A stretch of DNA of 64,000 bases, from positions 37,883,048 through 37,947,047 of the forward strand of contig JASEVX010000011.1 of assembly GCA_031761405.1 (NCBI GenBank), read 5' to 3'. Both the position numbers and the translations under genes were made by a program. The stretch comes from Serripes groenlandicus. Taxonomy: Eukaryota; Mollusca; Bivalvia; Cardiida; Cardiidae. The notes under the pieces are model-generated. The model was given only the letters and a program-made list of their open reading frames with translations. It was not told the DNA's origin and ran no database searches. Below are positions 1-13,200 of the stretch, piece by piece; within the stretch, counting starts at the first letter, position 1; each line of letters opens with the position of its first letter.

Positions 1-936
1 AATATAAAGTAACGATGTATCTACATAATATAAAGATGTATCTACATAATATAAAGATGTATCTAAATAATATAAAGTAAAGATGTATCTACATAATATA
101 AAGATGTATCTACATAATATAAAGATGTATCTACATAATATGAAGATGTATCTACATAATATAAAGACGTATCTTCATAATATAAAGATGAATCTAAATA
201 ATATAAAGATGTATCTTTATGATATAAAGATGTATCTTCATAATATAAAGATGTATGCTCATATTATAAAGATGTATTTTCATTATATAAAGATGTATCT
301 TTAATGTATCTACATAATATAAAGATGTATCTTCAATGTATCATCATAATGAAAAGATATATCTACATAACGTAAAGTTGTATCTATATAATATAAAGAT
401 GTATGCTCATATTATAAAGATGTATTTTCATTATATAAAGATGTATCTTTAATCTATCTACATAATATAAAGATGTATCTACATAATATAAAGTTATATT
501 TACATAATATAAAGATGTATCTACATAATATAAAGTTATATTTACATAATATAAAGATGTATTTTCAATGTATCAACATAATGCAAAGATGTATCTACAT
601 AATACGAAGATGTATCTTCATCATATAAATATGTATCTTCATCATATAAATATGCATAATAAAGAGCTATATCTACATACTATAAAGATGTATCTACATA
701 ATATTCAGATGTATTTACATAGTATAAAGATGTATCTACATAACATAACGTTTTATCTACATAATATAAAGATGTTTCTTCAATGTATCTTCATAATTCA
801 AAGATGTATCTACACAATATTAAGTTGTATCTAACGTATATAAAGATGTATTTTCATAATATAAAGATGTATCTACATATATAAAGATGTATCTACATAT
901 ATAAAGATGTATCTACATATATAAAGATGTATCTAC
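1..936. repeat. 21-bp AT-rich satellite, left block
   Basis: About 44 diverged copies of a 21-bp unit based on 'gatgtatctacataatataaa'. Because 21 is a multiple of three and the unit has no stop in one frame, spurious open frames result. The same satellite resumes at 3012-3216 after a LINE insertion. The array continues past the left edge. Confidence 0.95.
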
Positions 937-2559
937 AATTAATTAAAGTGGATATCAATAACATAAACCAAATGGAAATTGACCAAGCAATAACAAAGTT
1001 GAACGACATGTATATTGACTGTTCACAGAAAACATTTAAACCCCGCAGAGGGACTGTAACATCAAACAAATGCAAAAATAAACCATGGTATGGCTACCAA
1101 TGTAGATTAGCAAAAAAGGGTTATAACAAAGCTAAAAACAAATTTCATAAAAATCAATGTACAAACAATAGAAATGAACTAAAATGGAAAAGTAAAATAT
1201 ACAAGCAAACTATGAATAAACACCTAAATACTTTTAATAGAAAAAATGAAAGTAAATTAAGAACAATGAGCAGTGAAAGCCCCAAAACATACTGGAAATA
1301 TCTGAAAACAATGCGGAAAAAAACTAATTGTGATGCTAAACCAGATGTAGATAGTCTTTTCAACTATTTTAAAACAATTTCTAATGATGAATTGCATGAT
1401 ACAGATGACATCAATTTAAACATACAGGTTACAGATGATAGCAGTGAAACCCTTAACTCGCCCATAACAGGACAAGAAATAAGCAATTGCATAAATTCTT
1501 TAAAAACTAATAAATCACCTGGGCTTGATGGTATCCTAAATAAATACATAAAGTACTCTAAGAATAAACTTATGCCACTATACATAAAGTTATTTAATAC
1601 AATACTAGACACAGGAAGTATACCTACACACTGGTCAAAGGGTGCTATAGTCCCAATATATAAACTTAAGGGTGACCAGTCAAAACCAGAAAATTACAGA
1701 CCTATAACCTTATTAAGCTGTTTAAGTAAATTGTTTACCTCAATTCTTGAAAGGAGATTAAGTAAATTTCTGGATGAAAATACTATCCTTCATCAAAATC
1801 AAGCTGGGTTTAGAAAAAACTATTCAACCCTTGACCATATCTTCACCCTTAATTCTATTATAGAAATTATGAAACATAGCAAAAAAACACTCTACTGTTG
1901 TTTTATTGACTTTTCGAAAGCATTTGACTCAGTATGGAGAAATGGTCTCTGGAAAAAACTTCTAGATATGAATATTGGTGGAAATTTTCTTCGATTAATT
2001 AAAAATATATATGCTGACATTAAATCGTGTATATCTGTCGACAACAATTTATCGGAGTTTTTCTCGATAAATTGTGGGGTCAGACAGGGCGAAAACTTGT
2101 CCCCTATATTGTTCTCTCTCTTTATAAATGACCTTGAAACATACCTAGACTCTAAAAATAATAATGGCATTTGTTTCCAAAACCCTGACATCAACACTCT
2201 AATAAAAATCCTAATCCTCCTTTATGCAGACGACACAATCCTATTGGCAGATAATCCAAAAAACCTACAAAAATGTTTAAATGACTTTGACTGACTACTG
2301 CAAATTGTGGAAATTAAATATTAATATTGACAAAACCAAGATTATGGTCTTCGGTACTAAAAAGTCTAAAGTAAAATTCCATATTGAAGAAAATGACCTA
2401 GGGCAAGTCTCACAATATAAGTATTTAGGGACCTTTTTTTGCAGCAAATGGGAAATTCTTACATGCAAGAAAACATGCAGTACAGCAGGCCCAAAAAGCA
2501 CTGTTTTTCCTATACAAATGTATACAAAACCTAAATCTGCCCTTGGATCTTATATTTAA
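927..2559 (+). pseudogene. LINE-A reverse transcriptase, frameshifted
   Basis: RNA-dependent DNA polymerase core of LINE-A, with catalytic aspartates in F-x-D-F and Y-A-D-D intact. The N-terminal part (P-W-Y-G-Y-Q-C, many basic residues) is the linker normally found between endonuclease and RT. The frame breaks after L-N-D-F-D at about 2292 and resumes in the next frame with 'DYCKLWKLNINIDKTKIM'; a second break follows Y-K-Y-L-G-T-F-F near 2440. No function expected. Confidence 0.85.
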
Positions 2560-2807
2560 GCTTTTTTGATTCACACAATCCTTCCCATACTCCTGTACTC
2601 AGTTGAGATATGGGGATATGAAGACTACAAACTACTTGAGACAATGCATACCAAATTCTTAAGAAAAATCTTACAATTAAAACAAAGTATTATCTACTTG
2701 AAGAAACTATAGTCTCTACACAAAATTAGCTATGCATTTTACCCCCCAAGGAAAAGATAAAAATCGCCTTCCTAAAAGACATATATAACATCTGATAATA
2801 TGGAATG

Positions 2808-2848
<41 letters not shown>

Positions 2849-2856
2849 CTCTTCTC

Positions 2857-2890
<34 letters not shown>

Positions 2891-3011
2891 CTCCAACCTC
2901 TAGCTATCACGTGACATTATATGTATTAATTTGTAAAGATATATTTGTTATTTTCATGTGTCTCATTTTGAGACTTAGAAAAAAAAATAAACGATTGAAT
3001 TGAATTGAAAA
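937..3011 (+). mobile_element. 5'-truncated, decayed non-LTR retrotransposon (LINE-A)
   Basis: Reverse transcriptase reading frame 927-2294. The first methionine comes from the satellite, so it is not a real start. Visible motifs: K-S-P-G-L-D-G, N-Y-R-P-I-T-L-L-S, 'FIDFSKAFDSV' (motif A, about residue 325), 'GVRQGENLSP', and Y-A-D-D (motif C, about residue 433). The endonuclease is absent, so the copy is 5' truncated. A one-base insertion near 2292 shifts the frame to 2281-2559, and further stops disrupt the C-terminus, so it is dead. A CT microsatellite (2809-2890) interrupts the 3' part. The tail reads aataaacg then attgaattgaattgaa. The clade is not certain (jockey/CR1/RTE-X group). It lies antisense to chordin in an intron. 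Confidence 0.88.
2805..2890. repeat. CT dinucleotide microsatellite
   Basis: About 85 bp of (CT)n with occasional TCT interruptions, inside the 3' region of LINE-A. Confidence 0.95.
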
Positions 3012-3216
3012 AAAGATGTATCTGTAATGTATCTTCATAGTATTAAAATGTATCTACATACTATAAAGATAGTATTTTCATTATATAAAGATGTATCTAC
3101 ATTCTATAGAAGATGTATCTACATTCTATAAAGATGTATCTACATTCTATATTAAAGATGTATTTCATTATAGAAAGATGTATCTACATTATATAAAGAG
3201 GTATCTTCATAATAGA
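3012..3216. repeat. 21-bp AT-rich satellite, right block
   Basis: Continuation of the 1-936 satellite ('aaagatgtatctacat' units) immediately after the LINE-A tail. The shared 12-mer AAAGATGTATCT at 923-934 and 3012-3023 could be the target-site duplication, but it is also the satellite unit, so this is ambiguous. Confidence 0.9.
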
Positions 3217-4090
3217 CAGTGCCGGCGTTCCATACCTTTGTGTTGAATTCGCATTGATTTCGCAATATTTATTTTCATATTGATGTAAAATATAATTTTG
3301 TCTTGATTAAGTTTTAATCTTTATTTAACGGCTTGCAAGAAACAGGTTTAATGACATATCGTTAAACACTTAGACGCAGCATGAGAAAAAGTATGTTGTA
3401 GACTCCATTTTTGGCAAAACAGTTACAAGTATTCGGTAGTGACACCAATGGTTTTACAATAGCATATAAGCAGCGGTACTCAGAAAAAAAGCAATCGCTA
3501 TGCATTTTCGATACATATAAATGTAATATGTAAAATGAATATGTAAATACAGACAGGTGGCTGCAAGGTTCGAGTGTTGACTCTGACAATATTATAAAAT
3601 CTTTTGTTACGGCAAAATACTCTACTTGCATATCAATGGGGAACAAACAAAATTCATTTTTGCCAAATACCGTTGTATCTACAAGAGTGTATCTACATGA
3701 GTGTATCTACATAAGTGTATCTACATGAGTGTATCTACATGAGTGTATATACATGAGTGTATCTTTAAGAGAAATATAATCCATCATGGTGTATTGCCAT
3801 CTTTAAGACTAATACTTCAATATACACGGATAACCATAACTGAAGAAATAATCATTTTCCGCATTGTTCATTGGTGTAAGTATTTCGTTAACATATTTAA
3901 AAGTAGCGACTGACATTGGTGAATACTAGATGGAATTTAGTTTTGGCCGGGTAAATTAAATCGCAATTTAAATAATTGAATTATTACAGTCATGTACGTG
4001 TACCATTCGAAATGCATGGACATAATAATCTACTATTAAAAACCTGCATTCAAACCTCCCTCCCAAACTTAGGCTAATTGCTTTACTCAC
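3217..4090. other. chordin intron downstream of last visible exon
   Basis: Apart from the 14-bp repeat at 3676-3766 I see no gene or recognisable element in this stretch. Minus-strand frames here do not resemble the expected end of CHRD3. Confidence 0.6.
3676..3766. repeat. 14-bp tandem repeat
   Basis: About six copies of 'gtgtatctacatga'. It shares 'tgtatctaca' with the 21-bp satellite, so it may be a shortened derivative. Confidence 0.85.
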
Positions 4091-4219
4091 AATAGCATCG
4101 TTCTCATTCTTCGTCAACTGCTTCTGATTCAAATTGTAAAACGTTTTCCACCTTCGTTTGTTTTGTCTTGATCTCTGAATAGCAATCGAGTGAACATCTG
4201 TCCCACCGTCTATCCACAA
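4091..4219 (-). CDS. chrd: chordin exon: middle of CHRD repeat 3
   Basis: 129 nt, phase 0 to 0, 43 codons. The acceptor is 'caatttatgttttacag' and the donor GCTATT|GTGAGT. The peptide 'LWIDGGTDVHSIAIQRSR' followed by 'QNKRRWKTFYNL' directly continues L-S-Y-K of the previous exon and fits vertebrate CHRD3 (strand, small turn, hydrophobic strand, then a basic patch). The following exon is not found before the left edge, so the gene continues beyond the window. Confidence 0.88.
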
Positions 4220-7200
4220 CTGTAAAACATAAATTGTAAAAGGTCGATTAGACCGATGTAGTTTCCCAAATTTATGTAAACTATCAAGGGGGAACAACTC
4301 CGACAGCAATATCGAATCTGAACTTGGGAGCTGATAACATGTGCAGCCGCTCTAGGAAAGAAACCTTCCAAAGAAATCACTGAATTCCAGGCAGATTTTG
4401 CTGACAACTAGCCACGACACGAAAACAGGACGTACACCCTTACGTTTCACCCATTAAGTAGTACCGCAATTGATATCAAACATACTTGATTGATTGGTTG
4501 ATTTATTAAGATTTGACGCCGTTTTCGACATTTCTATGTTATATCACGACGACCAGATACCTTACCCATGTGTTTCCTGACTTTCTCACACCGGTACTAA
4601 ACACAACAGTCTGTCAAAGCATTTGACTGCTTGTACACATGGACTGATTGTACACATAGACTGATTGAACACATAGACTGCTTTTACACATAGACTGATT
4701 GAACACATATACTGCTTGTACACATAGACTGATTGTACACATATACTGATTGAACACATATACTGATTATACATATATACTGATTGTACACATATACTGA
4801 TTGAACACATATACTGATTGAACACATATACTGCTTGAACACATACACTGATTGAACACATAGGCTGTTTGAACACGTAGACTGCTTGTACACATATACT
4901 GATTGTACACATATACTGATTGTACACATATACTGATTGTATACATATACTGATTGAACACATAGACTGATTATACACATATACTGATTGAACACATATA
5001 CTAATTGTACACATATAATGATTGTATACATAGACTAATTGTACACATAGACTGATTGTTCACATAGACTGATTGTACACATAGACTGATTGTACACATA
5101 GACTGATTGATGGCCTATTGGTGGAAGACGAATGACGCTTGTCTCACTGAAGTTTGTCAAAAGTCGGAAAGAAAGTTGGCAGAACAGGTGTTTGAACTCC
5201 TGGATTGACTGATCGCGTCGCTACCGACTGAGTATCAAACTAAATAATGACCATTATCAAGTGATTACCGTGTAAAGCTCTTGTTTTCTTGTGCCTTAGG
5301 ACGGACGCAGACACGGATACACAGGCAAGGCGGCGACTTTATATTTTTGATTGTTTCGGGGAGCATGAGCATGACAACAATACAGATTTTAACTGATTTA
5401 TAATGCTGTGTCGAAGTGATCAATCTATGACATTTTATTCGATTTGACACAGAATATTATCAACAACGGTTAAATGAGCATTTTTGTTTTCATTGTTAGG
5501 TGTTTTACGTCGCCCTCAATGATGGTTTACATTTAACATGTACGATAACTATGCGTTAGAGAAGAGCTAATAGATCATTCGAACCGTCCCGCGAGAGAAC
5601 AAAAAGTATGGCCTCTGCGTAATGAATCGATCCAGATTAGCCTGCGCAGTCCGCGCAGGCTAATCCGGGCCGACACGTTCCGTCTCAGGTGGAAAGAGGT
5701 ATAGAGAAAGGATGACTAAAACAGATAATCCACAGGAGACGAAAAGTGTCTGCCCGGGTTAGCCTGCGCGGCAGACTTATGCTGATCCTGCAGGGTCGAT
5801 ACTTTACGTAGAGACCACAATGTTGGTTTTCTCACGGGACGGCTCATTTCTAAAGTAAATCACGTGGTAGTTCTTCGCTTCCTTTATAACGTATCTATGT
5901 TTATTATCGTTAAAAGGAAGGGGGAGTAAACATACTTAAACTGATTATTTATTGTGAGCATTGAGGACAAGTACCTTTGAATCTCCCCGCCCATCTGCAT
6001 ACCCTCTGTTCAACCTACACTCGCCATATACAACTGCGGGTCTACATTTAAGTGTTGCAACTCTAGGGCGAAAGATAAATACACGCTGTTGTGTTGTTTC
6101 ATTAATAATGACGTAAGCAATTTGAAGATTTACCAAAGGATTGACTAGACATATCAATCAAGAATACAGAGTTTTCATAATTAACCCATGCAGAAAGTTG
6201 CTAACAGATGGGTGGACTTTGATTAAATCCCGCAAAAGAATATATTTTTCGTCAATCTTAGCTAAGGCAACTGTGGAAAAGTAATTATATAAGTTATAGC
6301 CAGCATAACTGCTGTGGTGACACCATATCAACTGAAGCTAACCAGATGGTTGTGAGTTCGAATCCCGGCTCGGCCAACTTTCTTTCCGACGATTGACAAA
6401 AGTCAATGCGACATGCGTCATTCGTCTTTACCAGTGGGCTAAGTCTATGTGGAAAATCAGCCAGTTGCTTGGGAAGATTGTTGCGTGGAGTACTGGTGTG
6501 GGAAAACCAGGAAATGCATGAGTAGGTGAACTGGCCGCCGTGATATAACTGAGAAATTGTCAAAAACGGCGTTAAACTCCAATCAATCAATCTTGTGTAA
6601 TAGACACTCATGTAGTTAATGTATGTTGTCATATAAAAATCACTCAACTATACTGTGTAAGTAACCCTTAATGCAGAGTAAGGCCCCATGTGATTTATAG
6701 TCTGTCTGCGTTCTTGTTTAGAATTCTTACTAAGTCTTGTTTATATTACTTTTTAATGACCCTTTCCCTCATAAAACGAAATCAAAGCAGACGTCATTAA
6801 AAGCATCGGGGCACAACGTTCGAACATTTCTTTAAATTGAAGTATTGTTAAACATCTCCAGTGGATAAACTTGCAGAGCTTTCCGCATTTCTATCGGATT
6901 AGATATTTAAACTCATTAATATTAGAAGCAGGTTTTATGCGAGGGCGTATGCCATAGGATGTCATAGGTATTGTGCAGTCTCATTGATATATATCATTAT
7001 AACCACCTGGTTTTTTAAACGTTTGTGGTGAATGTTATTATGGATGCTAATGAGTTGATGTCTTTACATTCATGCATATATACTAGGGATGGCAACGAAT
7101 ACCAAAATAAGTATTCGAATATTCGATCACAATATATTCGAATATTCTACCTATTTGTGGATGTTTCGCCACCAACTAGTTGATAAATTAGTAATTTGAT

Positions 7201-10200
7201 GTAAAGTTGCATTATTGTTGTCTTATTATGTTCAAATCCCATAACTTGCAATGCATATCCGTTCAACCGCTGAATATGTATGAAAAAGAATATCCGACAG
7301 GGACAGTGTCGTTATTAGAGAAGACATGTGGAGCTGCCCATAAGGAGCAATTTAACATTTCTCTTGATGTATATAACTTAAATAGTGTTGAAAAGGAGCA
7401 TGAACTTATCCCAGGTGTCACATGTATCACAACGTGACAAATCCGACAGAGACGGGCAACGTGGCGGCTGTACTAAAACAAAACAATCCGAATACCATTT
7501 AATATAGTGCTACATGTCTTCTTTAATTAATTTATAAATGAGCCGTTCCACGAGAAAACCAACATTATGGACTCTGCTTAGGAATCCTTACTCTATACCT
7601 CTATCCCCGGAGACGGTATGTGTCGGTCCGGATTAGATGCCGCGGATTGCGCAGGCTGATCTGGATCGCTACATTACGCAGAAACCATAATGTTATCTTT
7701 CTCGTGGGACGGCTCAAATATGTTTTTTATGACTAGATACAGAACAGAACAGAATTGTATTAACGTATACATATTTATATAAATGTATCTTGTTACATAC
7801 AAAACATGTTTACATAATATTTAACATCATGTGATACATGTATGTTGTATAAGTTTAAATATATTCTATTCATATCTCGAGGGCTTGGCGTGAAACAGTT
7901 GTAACTAAAATTGGATATTTTTGTTACCAAGGTTAATCCCCTCTCCAGCAAGTCTTTATAAGCGTTAAAACATTTTTTCTTGGTAAACAATGGAAATTTA
8001 GGTGCCATTGCTCGTTCTGAGCAATGGCACCTAAATTTGCATTGTTTTCAAAGGGGTCAAGATTGCCCCTAAACCAGGGTTTTCAAAATAGGATTTTAGT
8101 TACAACCGTTTCACGCTAAGCCCTAGCTCTGCTTGTTCACACTTACTATTCAAGGCTTACTTAATTATCTAAAACATGAGACTACACCGCTAGTTAATTA
8201 GTACCAGTTTGCTTATCAAAATAAATACCAAATCGGATAATTAAACCTCCAAACCGATGGATTTGTCTATCAGTCTAAATAAAACCCGTACCTACATGCT
8301 TTACATGATGAAGTAACGTACGGCGTTTGGGAACGAAACCATCGGTATTGTAAAAGCCTAACACGGTAGTTAAAGTAGTAACAGAAGAAGTAGTAGTAGT
8401 GGTAGTAGTAGCAATAGTAGTAGTAGAAGAAGTAGTTGTAGTTGTAGTGGTATAAATAGTAATAATAGTAGTAACATAAGTAATAGCAGTAGTTGTAGTA
8501 GACGTAGTAGTAGTTGTAGTTATTGTAGTATTAGTAGTAGTGAAACGATGAGTAAAAGTATAAGCAGTAGTAGTAGTTATTGTAACTTAGAAATAGTAGT
8601 AGTTGTAGTTATTGTAGTGTTACATTTGTAGTAGCAGTGAAAAGATGAGTAATAGTATAAGCAGTAGTAGTAGTTTTTATTGTAGTAGAAGTAGTAGTAG
8701 TTGTAGTTATTGTAGTGTTAGTAGCAGTGAAAAGATGAGTAATAGTATAAGCAGTAGTAGTAGTTATTGTAACTTAGAAATAGTAGTAGTTGTAGTTAGT
8801 GTAGTGTTACATTTGTAGTAGCAGTGAAAAGATGAGTAATAGTATAAGCAGTAGTAGTAGTTTTTATTGTAGTAGAAGTAGTAGTAGTTGTAGTTAGTGT
8901 AGTGTTAGTAGCAGTGAAAAGATGAGTAATAGTATAAGTAGTAGTAGTTATTGTAACTTAGAAATAGTAGTAGTTGTAGTTATTGTAGTGTTACATTTGT
9001 AGTAGCAGTGAAAAGATGAGTAATAGTATAAGCAGTAGTAGTAGTTTTTATTGTAGTAGAAGTAGTAGTAGTTGTAGTTAGTGTAGTGTTAGTAGCAGTG
9101 AAAAGATGAGTAATAGTATAAGCAGTAGTAGTAGTTATTGTAACTTAGAAATAGTAGTAGTTGTAGTTATTGTAGTGTTACATTTGTAGTAGCAGTGAAA
9201 AGATGAGTAATAGTATAAGCAGTAGTAGTAGTTTTGATTGTAGTAGAAGTAGTAGTAGTTGTAGTTATTGTATTGTTAGTAGCAGTGAAAAGATGAGTAA
9301 TAGTATAAGTAGTAGTAGTAGTTATTGTAGTGTTAGTAGCAGTGAAAAGATGAGTAATAGTATAAGTAGTAGTAGTAGTTATTGTAGTGTTAGTAGCAGT
9401 GAAAAGATGAGTAATAGTATAAGTAGTAGTAGTAGTTGTAGTTATTAAGTATTCTTAAAATAAAATAATCAGTATATGAGCCGTCCCGCGAGAAAACCAA
9501 CAGTATGACCTCTGCGTAATATATCGATCCAGATCAGCCTGCGCAGTCCGCGCAGACTGATCCGGGTCTACACATTCCGTCTTAGTGGGATAGAGGTATA
9601 GAGTAATGATTCCTAAAACAGAAAATTAACAGGAGGCTAGAAGTGTCTCTCCGAGTAAGCCTGCGCGGCATGCTTAGGCTGATCCGGGTCTATACGTTAC
9701 TCTGAGTCCACACTGTTGGTTTTCTCGCGGGACGGCTCATATATACTAACCTTATATGACAGTGCACCGTTTTCCTGTAGTCGACCAATCATATAACCCG
9801 TAACATTGTGGTCTTTCACGGTCAGGGTGGCCATTATATCTACACAAACACAAACAGTCGTAAATGAACGGCCCTCTGCGAAATCCAACTGTTAGGCATT
9901 TTTGACCAGTGTGGACCCAGATCAACCATCGCATCCACGCATTCTGATCTGGTTCTAAACTATTCACCAATTAGTCACTGAAGAACATATCTGTAAACCA
10001 GTTAGATCCTTAGGATGCATGAACATGAAGGTCTTTTGTTGTACACGTGTAACCATCAGACTTAGGTTGGTTGTCGCAGAGCACTGCTTATGTATTATAC
10101 AATGTGTCAACCAACAACGGAATCTGTTTTGGGTGTGTTTCATCCAAAAGTAGTTCGTTTTGATGAATAATTATATTACACCATTCCGTTTCGATGAGAA

Positions 10201-13200
10201 GTCAGACATGGTTAATTTTCTTTCAGTTTCTACATTCCTGTATGATTTATGCGCGTTTATTTGTTAACTGTGTTAACATTGCAGAACACTTTGCTGTGAA
10301 TTTACTTAATTGATATTTAAGGACAGCGAATGAACTACTATAACAAGGACCAGAACAGTCAAACACTTGTTGGTTAAAAATCAGAATAGGTCAAAATACA
10401 GCCACTTTTACTCTGTATGTATCATGTCTGATTTAACTCTCAAGTCAAAAGTTTTTATTGACGAAAAACCTTATAAATGTTTAATAGTCCTTACAGGCGG
10501 ACTTTTATCAAAAAATAGAAAATCTCTATAATTGAATGGATAACCTATGACTAAAATACATATTATATAACATTAGAAAAAATATGATGAATTGTTAGTA
10601 TTTTTTAAACAATATAGATAGGAATTTTATACAGAATTGTCATTTTCATTCTCATTAAATGAGATTGCACAGGTTGCTATCTGTTTCATTACCTTTTGGT
10701 ATTTACAATAATTGTTATGGTTGGGTTACATGGTTTTATACGCTGCTCCGATACTACTGATATTTCAGCAGGCTAGTTTCTGTCCGTTTTTTAGTTATTA
10801 AACTGTCGTATACGTGTTCTGCGGGTTCGTTTACGCGTTACTAATACTAACTTCACAGCCTAGTGCTTTAATCGGAGATACAATTGTACATATGGTAGTA
10901 ATTGTTTTCCCTCCATTGCGCACAGGATTGCGAAGTTAGCATTACGACTGACTCGCTGGTATCAGGCTGGAGCAGTAGTACTGGTAACTTAGCAAGAAAA
11001 AGCCATATAACTAAAAAGTGTTTAAATCGGCGTAAAATACCAATACAAACAAACACACTAATATATGAGCAGTTCCACGAGAAAACAAACAGTATGGACT
11101 CTGCGTAACGTATCGACCCAGATCAGCCTGTGTAGTCCGCGCAGGCTTATCCGGGCCGATACATTCCGTCTCAGGGGGGATAGAGGTATAGCGTAACGAG
11201 TCCGGAAACAGAGAATCCACAAGAGTCGGAAAGTGTCTACCCGGATTAGCCTGCGCGGTATGCTTAGGCTCGTCCGAGTCGATACTTTACGCAAAGTCCA
11301 CAATGTTGGTGTTCTCGTGGAATGGCTCATATGTAAATACAATAAAGAAAACGGAAAGGCTACGTCACGGGAAAACATGGGAATTTTTCAACGGCATTTC
11401 ACGGACTAATTTCTGGCTAATTCCAGACAATCCTCTTAAATTGGCGAGATTCTAACTATTGGCCTAACTATTATGCGACAGAAACCATAAATTTTAGCAT
11501 ACGTGACGCGAATGACTAAGGAATTGCAAGCACACGAAAATCCATTTGTCCGTAATGAAATGGAATAATGAAAATAGCTAAAAGACATTTTAGCCCACTA
11601 GATTTCTAATACCAGTTTTGAAAACATAAAATGGTTTCGATTGATACATTAACCACCCACAGCCGAAACTTTTCTCAATTGGGCATTTATGTAAATCTTT
11701 ATTCAGTTAACGCAACTTAATATACTTTATAATGTACATCGTTATATTAGCCAGGGCAATGTTCATTAACTATAACGTATACAGATTATCCTAACACTCC
11801 GAGCGCTCGGGAATGTGCTAACCGAATCAACCAATCAAATTACAGCTTTTGACTAGCGCTCGCCGAGTTCTGCCTATTTTACAACACTCCTGACCTTTGA
11901 CACGTAAAGGTCCCCAATTTACTTCTACATGATGTACCAATTTAGAACGTAATTACTACAGAGGACCATGTCAGATGAAAACGTAGTCGTTTGACAGTGT
12001 TTTGTTTGTAACAATATAGAGTGACTTGGTGTGGGTGCTAGTAGGACTGGTTTGTTTGTTGTTTCACGCTTCTTTCAACATTTTTTTTCTTCAGTTATAC
12101 CATGACGTGTCAAGGGTAAGGTATCAGTACTACTGGTTAATTTAACCCCAGCGAGACAGTCGTAATACAAACCCCGCACGCCTAAGCGCAAAGTAGTGAA
12201 GATCATTAATACCATTCAGTTTGTAGTCGTATAACCCGGCCGGGGATTGAACCCGCGAATTCCCGTAGTAGAGTTCTTTGTTTGTTTGCTTGTTTGTTTT
12301 CTTGTTTGTTTTTCATTTTGGAAGGTGGGGAGGCAGAAGATACCTTACAACCTATTTAACCCATTACTTCACATAGACGACATTTGACACATGCCATTGA
12401 ACATGACTTTTGATAACATTGCAATTAGAGGTAAAATTGCTCAAAACGAGTAATTCCACCTTTTATTGCAATATTTTCAACTCTTTATCAATAAAGATCT
12501 TTCAGTTCTCTAGATTGTTGAAATTGTTTGTCTGAATATCTGATGAATGTATTTTAGCAGACAGCCGTGAGAAATAAAGGATAAACATGTAGACACTAAG
12601 ATAAGGCTTTATTAAAATTATTTATATGTACATACTAGTCTGAGTTCTCACTAGATGTCCCATTAGCAAGCCTCTTTTTTGTGTCGCGAAACATATTAGT
12701 ATATCTACGTGTGTCACATACGTCGATATGAGCAACATCAAGCGAGTTTGGGTCTTGATGTCACTCCGCGTTGAAATCATAAAAAACAAATAGGCATACA
12801 ACGAATGGTGCTGTACGTCCAGTTTCTTTGTCGGAGAGTGAACTTAAGTATGTATAGCATACACGAGGACAGTGAAGACTCTGTTGAGACTGTGGAGATG
12901 CGCATACTTGACTGAGTCTTCACTGAAGATAGATTCATTAATAACCCCCCAAACTCGCTAGACCCGCCTCGTATATACGATCTAACGTGACAGTACAATT
13001 TTGTGTACAATTGTATAGCCCATTGGATAACGAGAATGGGAAATTGTCTATTGAAGACCGAGATGAAATTTCAATTCGTGCGGACAGCGGGAATACGCGA
13101 TGAATTGACGTCGTTTAAGAGACATCAACTTCATTATGGACGATTTAGCCGTCGCACAGGAAAACCGTCCATCTGACATGTCACAAACATGATAATTCAG

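Larger units (their letters stand above)
4220..9750 (-). other. chordin intron between the two CHRD3 exons
   Basis: 5.5 kb. It holds the split SINE, two GS-type MITEs plus one ending at the right splice site, SINE-1 at 6300-6593, a possible hAT end at 7083-7155, a CG-type MITE and the AGT-rich array. Stretches 5236-5490, 5848-6299, 6594-7082, 7156-7537 and 8127-8377 show nothing I recognise. Confidence 0.7.

Noticed and set aside
83..834. M-Y-L-H-N-I-K repeat proteins
   Set aside because: Product of the 21-bp satellite period; no coding features.
4586..5031. Cysteine-rich periodic minus-strand frames
   Set aside because: A 17-bp satellite reads as a 17-residue repeat in each frame; not coding.
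5945..6157. Minus-strand 70-codon frame as the next chordin exon after CHRD3 start
   Set aside because: Its phase-0 acceptor is poor and the sequence does not fit CHRD3; the exon at 4219-4091 fits in phase, splice sites and pattern.
7207..7437. Plus-strand 76-codon frame
   Set aside because: No recognisable domain, no splice context and no neighbours; possibly decayed transposon sequence.
9203..9448. Serine-rich 81-codon frame
   Set aside because: Translation of AGT microsatellite DNA.
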